In this document: positions 7,748 to 12,719 of the stretch, piece by piece
Numbering within the stretch: position 1 is the stretch's first letter
How the letters are laid out: each line of letters opens with the position of its first letter
From: DASRJX01 sp035649235
GTDB taxonomy: Bacteria; Acidobacteriota; Polarisedimenticolia; Gp22-AA2
Length of the DNA: 14,893 bases
Assembly: GCA_035649235.1 (NCBI GenBank)
Contig: DASRJX010000193.1
Span: 1 to 14,893 of the forward strand
Reading direction: 5' to 3'
Notes under the pieces: model-generated
Databases searched by the model: none
What the model was told of the DNA's origin: nothing
What the model saw: the letters and a program-made list of their open reading frames with translations, nothing else
Position numbers and translations under genes: made by a program

Positions 7748-9024
7748 ACAGCCTCCCTCCGGGTCATCGACCCGCGGCGCCCGTGGCGGGCGGCCAGATA
7801 AAGCCCGAGCCCGGCTCCGATACCGATCATACCGAAGACGACTTCCCGGCGCTCCAAGGCCGTGAGCAGGATCAGGATCGACCCCAGGGCCAGCATCGGA
7901 ACGGCCCGCCCTCGCCCGGGATCCGAGGCGGCGCGGCCGAGACAGGCCAGGCAGCAGGCCACGTACATGAGCAGCCGCAGCCCGGAGCTGACGGCGGCCA
8001 GGAAGGCGTAGCCTCCCAGGATGGCCAGCACGGCGCCGAGCCCGCCCGTCAGGAGCGAGGCGACGACAGGCGTCCTGCGCTTCGGATCCAAGGCCCCGAG
8101 GAAGGACGGGATCTCCCCGGCCGCCGACATGGCGTACAGCAGCCGCGTGGCGCCGAACAGGCTCAGCAGGCTGCATCCGACCATCGACACGGCCGCAACG
8201 AGAGTCATGCCGATCCTGCCGCTCTCGCCGAAGAGTGCTCCGGAGAGCGACGCCAGTGGCGCCTTCTCGGAAGCGAGCGACGGCAGGCCACCCAGTGCTG
8301 CGGCGTGGACGAGGACGTAGATCCCGCACACCGAGCCGATCGTCAGGAGGAGTGCTATCGGCAGGTCGGAGCGCGGCCGCAGCGCCTCCTCGGCCGGGAC
8401 CGTCAGGGTCTCGAATCCGGTGAACGCGAACAGGAGGAGGAGCACCGAGCGCAGGAAGGCGTCCGGCGCCACCGCCTCCGGAGCGAGCCGCTCCGGCTGC
8501 ATGAGGAACAGACCCGCCGCGCCGACGACGAGGAGCGGCGCGACCTTCAGGATCGCGAACGTGTTGGCGGCGCCGGAGGTCTGCCGGATCCCGGCCGCGT
8601 TGATGAGGACGATCACGGCGGCGCTGCCGACGATGAGCGCCGAGCGCGCCCAGGACCCCGCCAGCGCGGGAACGAGCGCCGCGAGGTAGAGGGCGGCGCC
8701 GTTCAGGAGGTTGGCGAGGGCGGTCAGGCGAGCCAGGCAGAAGAGCCAGCCGACCTGGAATCCGGCGAACGAACCGAAGGCGCTCTGGACGTAGGCGTAC
8801 GGCCCGCCCGAGGAGTCGAACTGCGCCGCCAGCCGGCCCAGCGTCAAGCCGAGGCCCACGACGACGCAGCCCGCGATCAGATAGGCGGCGAGGCTGGCGG
8901 GGCCGGCGAGCCGGGTGACCTCGGCCGGCAGCACGAAGATGCCGCCGCCGATGACCGCGTTGAGTCCCACCGAGACGAGGCGCAGGCGCCCGAGGTGCCG
9001 GAGCGGCTCGACCCCGGCGCTCAC
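7744..9024 (-). CDS. APC superfamily amino-acid/polyamine-type permease
   Basis: A 426-aa transporter with about 12 hydrophobic segments. The TM1 motif GLNAVIGGGIFVLP (residues 20-33) is the classic APC substrate-binding break (GxxIGxGIF). SSGGPYAYV near residue 72 and FAFTGFETLTVPAEEA in TM6 are also family hallmarks. The likely role is uptake or exchange of an amino acid or amine; the substrate cannot be read from sequence. The start is GTG 9024, whose TG overlaps the TGA of the DUF971 gene (GTGA). Upstream in-frame codons lie within that gene and encode Arg/Pro-rich shadow sequence, so they are excluded. The last codons overlap the sppA start by 4 nt. It is the third gene of the selenoprotein-led operon. 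A thiol compound or cystine as substrate would fit the neighbours but is speculation. Confidence 0.88.
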   Translation of the reverse strand: MSAGVEPLRHLGRLRLVSVGLNAVIGGGIFVLPAEVTRLAGPASLAAYLIAGCVVVGLGLTLGRLAAQFDSSGGPYAYVQSAFGSFAGFQVGWLFCLARLTALANLLNGAALYLAALVPALAGSWARSALIVGSAAVIVLINAAGIRQTSGAANTFAILKVAPLLVVGAAGLFLMQPERLAPEAVAPDAFLRSVLLLLFAFTGFETLTVPAEEALRPRSDLPIALLLTIGSVCGIYVLVHAAALGGLPSLASEKAPLASLSGALFGESGRIGMTLVAAVSMVGCSLLSLFGATRLLYAMSAAGEIPSFLGALDPKRRTPVVASLLTGGLGAVLAILGGYAFLAAVSSGLRLLMYVACCLACLGRAASDPGRGRAVPMLALGSILILLTALERREVVFGMIGIGAGLGLYLAARHGRRGSMTRREAV

Positions 9025-9344
9025 CGCGGGCCGGGCGCGGCCCGGCACCCCTCGCAGACGCAAAGGGCCCGGAGGCGCTCGAACGTGTAGATGCCGGCGC
9101 TGTGGCCGTCGCTCCAGTGGAACTGGAAGCCGTAGCGTCCCACCGGCTTGATGTCGAGGAGGCTCACGTCCGCGGGGACACTCTGGGCGCTGACCCGCCG
9201 CTCGCCGGTCCACTCGTCCTCGCAGTGGGCGCACTTGCAGGCGAGCCGCAAGGGCAGCGGATCGTAGAGAGCCCGGTGACCGTCGTCCCAGAGGATCGCG
9301 AGACGGCCGTCCGGCAGGCGCTCGGTCCGGCGCGGCTCGCTCAT
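9021..9344 (-). CDS. DUF971 / gamma-butyrobetaine hydroxylase N-terminal-like domain protein
   Basis: A 107-aa single-domain protein of the DUF971 (GBBH-like N) family. Visible hallmarks are LAILWDDGH (15-23), a first Cys cluster C36-x-C38-x2-C41 followed by DEWTG, then HWSDGHSAGIYTFERLR (76-92). In human BBOX1 this fold binds zinc through three cysteines and a histidine; C36, C38, C41 and H81 correspond. Unusually, a second identical cluster C95-x-C97-x2-C100 follows at the C terminus. The domain also occurs fused to Mrp/HCF101-type iron-sulfur carriers, so metal or cluster handling is plausible. ATG 9344 lies 2 nt after the TAG of the DsbA-like gene, and its TGA overlaps the permease GTG. 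The partner protein is unknown. Confidence 0.88.
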   Translation of the reverse strand: MSEPRRTERLPDGRLAILWDDGHRALYDPLPLRLACKCAHCEDEWTGERRVSAQSVPADVSLLDIKPVGRYGFQFHWSDGHSAGIYTFERLRALCVCEGCRAAPGPR

Positions 9345-9346
9345 GC

Positions 9347-10180
9347 CTACGAGCCCGGCTGCTGCGCCGCCGCCGGGATCGGGATCTTGAGCCGCGTGAG
9401 CTCGGCGTTGATGACCTGTGCGAATTCCTGGAACGGCTTCGCCCCCGACAGGAAGCGCCCGTTGACGAAGAAGGCGGGCGTGCCGCTCACCCCGATCGCC
9501 GTCCCTTCGTTCTTGTCGGCGTCGATCAGGGGTTTGCCCTTCATCGTGTCGAGGGCCGTCTCGAAGCGCTTCACGTCCATGCCGAGCTGCTTCGCGTACT
9601 CGACGTACTGGGCGCGCTCCAGCTTCTGCTGATTGCCGAACATCTTGTCGTGGAACTCCCAGAACTTACCCTGCTCCATGGCGGCCACCGACGCCAGATG
9701 GGCCAGCGGGGCCTTGGCGTGGAAGTCCAGCGGGAAGTGCTTCCAGACGATCCGGACCTTGTCGCCGTACACCTTCCGGATTTGATCGAGGGTCGGACCG
9801 ACCCTCGCGCAGAACGGTCACTGGAAGTCGGAGAACTCGGCGATGACGACCGGCGCCTCCCGGGGACCTTGGCCGGGCGCCCCGTCGGTCTTCACCGGGT
9901 ACACCTTGTTCGGATCGGGGCCGCGCTGCGCGGGGGCGGCGGCGCGCGATCCGACCGAGTCCACCTTGGCCGAGATCTGCGTCAGGCGGGTCTCGAGCTT
10001 CCCCAGCCGGTCGTCGAGCGCCTGCCGGCTCTTGCGCATCTCCTGCCAGGTGCCGATGCTGACGGCCAAGAGCCCGACCACACCGGCGAGGGTCAGGAGA
10101 CCCGTCCAGCCGGGCGATCCAGAGGTGCGGTTCATGGGCGGACCCTCCTTCTCGGACGCGTCGCGCGGGCGCTTCGACAT
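9347..10180 (-). CDS. Selenocysteine-containing membrane-anchored DsbA-like oxidoreductase (UGA at 9818-9820 read as Sec)
   Basis: Read through its single in-frame TGA, this gives 277 residues. The N-terminal 25 residues are cytoplasmic and basic, with one membrane segment at about 26-43 and a short coiled coil (EMRKSRQALDDRLGKLETRL). A thioredoxin-fold DsbA domain follows from about residue 108 (APVVIAEFSDFQ). The active site is U121-P-F-C124, where relatives have CPxC. The cis-proline loop is GVSGTPAFFVNG, with T234-P235. The part after the TGA is fully conserved-looking (VRIVWKHFPLDFH, EFHDKMFG), which argues against decay. It probably acts on disulfides outside the inner membrane. ATG 10180 is chosen for AAGGAGG 9 nt upstream and a promoter ending 28 nt earlier; ATG 10135, also with AAGGAGG, is an alternative (262 aa). 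It is first in an operon with DUF971, permease and sppA. The other reading is a TGC-to-TGA mutation or sequence error. Confidence 0.85.
9787..9807 (-). promoter_or_regulatory. Candidate bacterial SECIS hairpin downstream of the UGA
   Basis: Starting 11 nt after the UGA, the RNA CGAGGGUCG and CGACCCUCG arms pair perfectly (9 bp) around a GUC apex. Opening the top pair gives a GGUCC loop. Counting the U of UGA as 1, the loop G and U are at 23 and 24 (plus-strand complements 9798 and 9797), the positions I recall as the SelB contacts G23/U24 of E. coli fdhF. The bulged U17 of fdhF is absent. The hairpin uses codons that are rare in the rest of the gene: AGG for Arg126, where the six arginines after it are CGN, and GGT for Gly128, where ten of the eleven later glycines are GGC or GGG. 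Confidence 0.75.
9818..9820 (-). other. Recoded UGA codon (selenocysteine) at the active-site CxxC
   Basis: The reading frame is TTC-CAG-TGA-CCG-TTC-TGC: Phe-Gln-Sec-Pro-Phe-Cys. The TGA replaces only the nucleophilic first cysteine of the motif, while the resolving cysteine keeps TGC. It is the only stop in the gene before the TAG at 9349-9347. Confidence 0.82.
10144..10150 (-). promoter_or_regulatory. Second, internal Shine-Dalgarno site for ATG 10135
   Basis: AAGGAGG stands 8 nt before an in-frame ATG at 10135, inside the longer reading frame. Together with the equivalent site at 10190-10196 before ATG 10180, it could give two N-terminal forms of the selenoprotein differing by 15 residues on the cytoplasmic side. 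Confidence 0.4.
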
Positions 10181-10189
10181 GGTCGCAGG

Positions 10190-10196
10190 CCTCCTT
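10190..10196 (-). promoter_or_regulatory. Shine-Dalgarno site deciding start at ATG 10180
   Basis: AAGGAGG lies 9 nt before ATG 10180 and a few bases downstream of the predicted transcription start, so it is the first complete ribosome binding site on the mRNA. Confidence 0.6.
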
Positions 10197-10207
10197 CGAC
10201 GCACGCG

Positions 10208-10236
10208 ATTCTAGAGTCCTGGCCCCGAAATGGCAA
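10208..10236 (-). promoter_or_regulatory. Near-consensus sigma-70-like promoter of the selenoprotein operon
   Basis: On the minus strand, TTGCCA (10236-10231, five of six to TTGACA) and TAGAAT (10213-10208, five of six to TATAAT) are separated by exactly 17 nt. Transcription would begin near 10201, giving a leader of roughly 20 nt before ATG 10180. The strength of the match suggests constitutive housekeeping expression; no operator is evident. Confidence 0.7.
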
Positions 10237-10239
10237 TGA

Positions 10240-10256
10240 CCGCGGCCCGGCCGCGG
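10240..10256 (-). terminator. GC hairpin just after etfA, terminator-like
   Basis: CCGCGGCC and GGCCGCGG are perfect 8-nt complementary arms around one base (in practice a 6-bp stem with a 5-nt loop), beginning 1 nt after the etfA stop. Only a weak T-rich tail (TCATTGCCATTT) follows, so intrinsic termination is uncertain. It sits between etfA and the -35 box of the next operon and may insulate the two units. Confidence 0.4.
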
Positions 10257-10257
10257 G

Positions 10258-11247
10258 TCAGCCCCGGGCGGCCCTGACCGCCTTGGTCAGCGCCGGGACG
10301 ATCTCGAACAGGTCTCCCACGACCCCGATGTCCGCCACTCCGAAGATCGGCGCCTCCGGATCCTTGTTGATGGCGACGATGTAGCCCGACCCCCGCATGC
10401 CGACGAGGTGCTGGATGGCTCCCGAGATCCCGGCTGCGACGTACAGCTTGGGGCTCACGGTGACCCCGCTGCTGCCGATCTGGTGCTCGTGCGGCAGCCA
10501 GCCGGAGTCGGTCACGGGGCGGCTCGCCCCGACCTGGGCGCCCAGGGCGGCAGCCAGGTCGCGGATGACGGAGAACTTCTCCGCCGCGCCCAGTCCGCGT
10601 CCGCCGGCGACGATGACCTGCGCCTGCGTCAGGTCGACACCGCCCGACTCCCCCTGCCGGATCTCCACGAAGCGAGCCTTGAGATCCCCGGGGCCGATTT
10701 GCGGATCGACGTGCCGCACAGTCCCCTGCGTCGCCACGCTGCACGGTGGCGAGGCGCCTCGCTGCACGGTGGCGATGCCGGGCTTCGCGCCCCCCATGTC
10801 GACGACCTGCACGAACTTGCCATTGAACGCCTTCCGTGTGAACCGGGGGCGTCCCTCCTCGAACGCCGCCGCCGAGCATTCGGTCGCCAGCGGCGCTCCC
10901 AGGCCGGCCGCGACCAGCGGCGCTGTGTCCCAGCCGTTCGGCGTGTGCCCGAACAGCACGATCTCGGGAGATTCGGCCCTGGCCTGCGCCTCGATGACCC
11001 GGTCGTACCCGTCGGAAGTGTAGTTCGCCAGCGCCTCACCATCGGCCGCGATGACCTCCTGGGCGCCTCGCCCGGCGATCTCGCGCGCCGCCTTCTCGAT
11101 CCCGTGCCCCAGCACGAGCGCCTTGATCTCGGCCGGTGCCCAGCCGGCTCCCTTCGCCAGCAGATGCGCCAGGCCCAGGAGCTCCCAGGTGATCTCCCGG
11201 ACCGTCCCCCCTTCCTGCTCCGCGACCACCAGGACCTTGCAGGCCAT
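10258..11247 (-). CDS. etfA: Electron transfer flavoprotein subunit alpha
   Basis: A 329-aa EtfA, the FAD-binding half of the soluble heterodimer that carries electrons from acyl-CoA and related dehydrogenases to ETF:quinone oxidoreductase. The C-terminal FAD domain is complete: VIVAGGRGLG (211-220), SRPVTDSGW (242-250), HEHQIGSSGVTVSPKLYVA (253-271), GISGAIQHLVGM (273-284), AINKDPEAPIFGVADIGVVGD (292-312). The length (about 310-330) is normal. The ATG lies 2 nt after the etfB TGA, so the pair is one transcript. I see no ETF-quinone oxidoreductase or dehydrogenase beside it in the window, so the electron donor is unknown. Confidence 0.95.
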   Translation of the reverse strand: MACKVLVVAEQEGGTVREITWELLGLAHLLAKGAGWAPAEIKALVLGHGIEKAAREIAGRGAQEVIAADGEALANYTSDGYDRVIEAQARAESPEIVLFGHTPNGWDTAPLVAAGLGAPLATECSAAAFEEGRPRFTRKAFNGKFVQVVDMGGAKPGIATVQRGASPPCSVATQGTVRHVDPQIGPGDLKARFVEIRQGESGGVDLTQAQVIVAGGRGLGAAEKFSVIRDLAAALGAQVGASRPVTDSGWLPHEHQIGSSGVTVSPKLYVAAGISGAIQHLVGMRGSGYIVAINKDPEAPIFGVADIGVVGDLFEIVPALTKAVRAARG

Positions 11248-11249
11248 GA

Positions 11250-12044
11250 TCAGATCACCCCCGTCTTCTCGCGGATGCGCCGCACCAGCTCACCGGCGAC
11301 CTCGTCGGCCGTTCCCTTCAGGATCTCCGCCCCTTTTCCCTTGGGGGGCGGGGCCAGCCGGATCGTCTTCAGGCGCGAGGCCTGCGCTCCGGCCTGTCCC
11401 GGGTCGAGGCCCAGGTCCGCGAGGGCCAGCGTGCGCATCTCCTTCTTCTTGGCGGCCATGATCCCCTTGAGGCTGGCGTAGCGCGGCTCGTTGATCCCGG
11501 TCTGTACCGCCACCACCGCCGGCAGCGTCAGGTCGACGACCTGGAGGCGGTTGTTCTCCAGCTCGCGCTCCACCCGCAGGCAGCCGTCCTCGCGCAGCTC
11601 CATCTTCATGACGGCGGTGGCGCACGGGTGCCCCAGGAGCCGCGCCACGAGCCCCGCCATCTGTGTGTGGTTGTCGTCGTCGGCCTGGAGCCCGGCCAGG
11701 ATCAGATCGAATCCGTCCTTGCCGATAGCGGCGACGATCACCCGCGCGATCGAAAGCGGATCGGCTCCCACGAGCGCCGCGTCCTTGACGTGGATCGCGC
11801 GATCGGCCCCGGTCGCGAGGCAGGTGCGCAGCGCCGTGGCGGCCCGCTCCGGTCCCACGCTCAGAACCGCAACCTCCTCCAGGCGGCCGGCATCCTTGAG
11901 CCTGAGAGCTTCCTCGAGGGCGTACCGATCGTAGTCGTTGAGGGTGAAGGTCAGGTTGCTCTCATCGACCCAGGTCCCGGCCCCGTCGAGCCGGAACGGC
12001 GAATCGGAGTTGGGAACCTGCTTCACCAGGACGAGACTTTTCAT
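11250..12044 (-). CDS. etfB: Electron transfer flavoprotein subunit beta
   Basis: A 264-aa EtfB, the AMP-binding subunit partnering EtfA. Diagnostic segments are YALEEALRLKD (41-51), ALRTCLATGADRAIHV (71-86), GLQADDDNHTQMAGLVARLL (118-137) and the EtfB signature NEPRYASLKGIMAAKKKE (185-202). ATG 12044 is chosen because TTGGAGG stands 7 nt upstream and the protein then begins MKSLVLVKQVP, the normal first beta strand. An in-frame ATG at 12095 would add 17 non-conserved residues and lacks a ribosome site. First gene of etfBA. The overall pattern looks like the ordinary (non-bifurcating) type, but this was judged by eye. Confidence 0.95.
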   Translation of the reverse strand: MKSLVLVKQVPNSDSPFRLDGAGTWVDESNLTFTLNDYDRYALEEALRLKDAGRLEEVAVLSVGPERAATALRTCLATGADRAIHVKDAALVGADPLSIARVIVAAIGKDGFDLILAGLQADDDNHTQMAGLVARLLGHPCATAVMKMELREDGCLRVERELENNRLQVVDLTLPAVVAVQTGINEPRYASLKGIMAAKKKEMRTLALADLGLDPGQAGAQASRLKTIRLAPPPKGKGAEILKGTADEVAGELVRRIREKTGVI

Positions 12045-12083
12045 GCGGCGGCCTCCAAGGGTGACGTGGCGCGGAGGGCCCAC

Positions 12084-12089
12084 ATGATA
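12084..12089 (-). promoter_or_regulatory. Possible -10 box of etfBA
   Basis: TATCAT (five of six to TATAAT) on the minus strand would give a start near 12077 and a leader of about 33 nt ahead of etfB. No good -35 box is found at 16-18 nt, so this is tentative. The rest of the 155-bp gap between etfB and the small winged-helix-like gene shows nothing else I would call. Confidence 0.25.
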
Positions 12090-12199
12090 ATGCATCCCGG
12101 GGCCGGCCCGCCGTGTCCCGTTCGGACGACCGGCGCCCGGGATCTAGAACACCGAGACGGGACAGCCGTGGCGGCGGTCCCGGGGGCGTGAAGGTGGGG

Positions 12200-12508
12200 T
12201 CAGGACTGGGGCCCGCCCGGAGAGCTCGGTGTCGATCGGCGCGACGGCCCCTGCGGGCCGTGGTCGAACCGCGCAGGCTCGTCCTCGCGCGGTCCGTCGT
12301 AGATCAGCTGGTACTTGCCGTACGCCACGCGCTCGACCAGCAGCGTGGTGGCGGCGAGGTTCCCGATGCAGTGGCGCGCCAGGAAGTTCTGGACTTTCGT
12401 CAGCGGCCACTCATCGAGCCCCACCGCACGCGTCACGTCGGACGCGGTGAACGGCTCCGCCAGCCTTCCCGTTGCGATGACTTCTCTTAGAAGATCGTCG
12501 AGGCTCAT
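12200..12508 (-). CDS. Small winged-helix-like protein, function unknown
   Basis: A 102-aa protein. Residues about 1-70 are compact: helical MSLDDLLREVIATG, then FTASDVTRAVGLDEWPLTKVQNFLARH (20-46), which reads as a helix-turn-helix, and a final VERVAYGKYQLIY that could be the wing strand. The last 30 residues are a Pro/Ser/Arg/Gly-rich disordered tail. GAGGAGG lies 6 nt before ATG 12508, supporting the start. Whether it binds DNA is inferred from shape only. It reads out of an AT-rich region with a perfect palindrome, so autoregulation is an attractive but untested idea. I do not recognise a named family. Confidence 0.65.
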   Translation of the reverse strand: MSLDDLLREVIATGRLAEPFTASDVTRAVGLDEWPLTKVQNFLARHCIGNLAATTLLVERVAYGKYQLIYDGPREDEPARFDHGPQGPSRRSTPSSPGGPQS

Positions 12509-12553
12509 TGTCGACCTCCTCTCGAAGAACGGGGCGGAACAGCGACGTCCGGT

Positions 12554-12582
12554 AATGTACGCCGATTGCTGTTATGTTGCAA
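12554..12582 (-). promoter_or_regulatory. Possible promoter of the winged-helix-like gene
   Basis: On the minus strand, TTGCAA (12582-12577) and TACATT (12559-12554), each four of six to consensus, are exactly 17 nt apart. Transcription would start near 12547, about 40 nt before ATG 12508. The -35 box abuts the palindrome at 12584-12600. Confidence 0.4.
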
Positions 12583-12608
12583 TAGCATTTTATAAATGCT
12601 GTTTATGT
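12568..12608. repeat. Pair of near-identical direct repeats
   Basis: GCTGTTATGT (12568-12577) and GCTGTTTATGT (12598-12608) differ by one inserted T and start 30 bp apart, about three helical turns, on the same face of DNA. They bracket the palindrome and overlap the predicted -35 region, so they could be paired protein-binding sites. Confidence 0.45.
12584..12600. promoter_or_regulatory. Perfect AT-rich palindrome, operator-like
   Basis: AGCATTT-TAT-AAATGCT: 7-bp arms with a 3-bp centre, inside a short AT-rich island in otherwise GC-rich DNA. It lies between the divergent genes at 12508 (minus) and 12720 (plus), right upstream of the predicted -35 box of the former. This looks like a dimeric repressor or activator site. 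A transcription terminator is less likely, since no gene ends here. Confidence 0.5.
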
Positions 12609-12703
12609 AGCGCGCCGTCCAATCGGTTGGATGCTCGCGCGGCGGCGGACGGAGATGCTCCGGGCAGCGCCGCGCGCCGGCGTGCCGCCGAAGCGGGGCG
12701 GTC

Positions 12704-12712
12704 TGCGATAAT
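12704..12712 (+). promoter_or_regulatory. Extended -10 promoter, apparently leaderless start
   Basis: TGCGATAAT is TGn followed by a five-of-six match to TATAAT, and it ends 7 nt before ATG 12720. Transcription would begin at the A of the ATG. No Shine-Dalgarno sequence is present, which agrees with leaderless initiation. Confidence 0.55.
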
Positions 12713-12719
12713 CGGATCG

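Noticed and set aside
6833..7801. 322-aa plus-strand open frame opposite sppA
   Set aside because: Antisense of a gene with both catalytic residues identified; no independent support.
7783..9090. 435-aa plus-strand open frame opposite the permease
   Set aside because: Gln/Arg/Gly/Glu-rich antisense shadow; the permease on the other strand has clear TM segments and family motifs.
9347..9820. Splitting the DsbA-like gene into two genes or calling it a pseudogene
   Set aside because: Both halves are in one frame with no other damage, the downstream half would lack a ribosome site at its first Met-like codon (GTG 9772), and the TGA coincides with the catalytic Cys and is followed by a SECIS-like hairpin.
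12045..12095. Longer etfB from ATG 12095
   Set aside because: Adds 17 residues without family similarity and without a ribosome site; ATG 12044 has TTGGAGG and the normal EtfB N-terminus.
12114..12164. Inverted repeat TGTCCCGT ... ACGGGACA with 35-nt spacer between etfB and the small gene
   Set aside because: Only 8-bp arms, long spacer, no T-run and no extension of pairing; may be chance in GC-rich sequence.
12200..12202. TGA of the winged-helix-like gene as another Sec codon
   Set aside because: It ends a disordered tail, with no redox motif before it and only low-complexity Pro/Ala translation after it.
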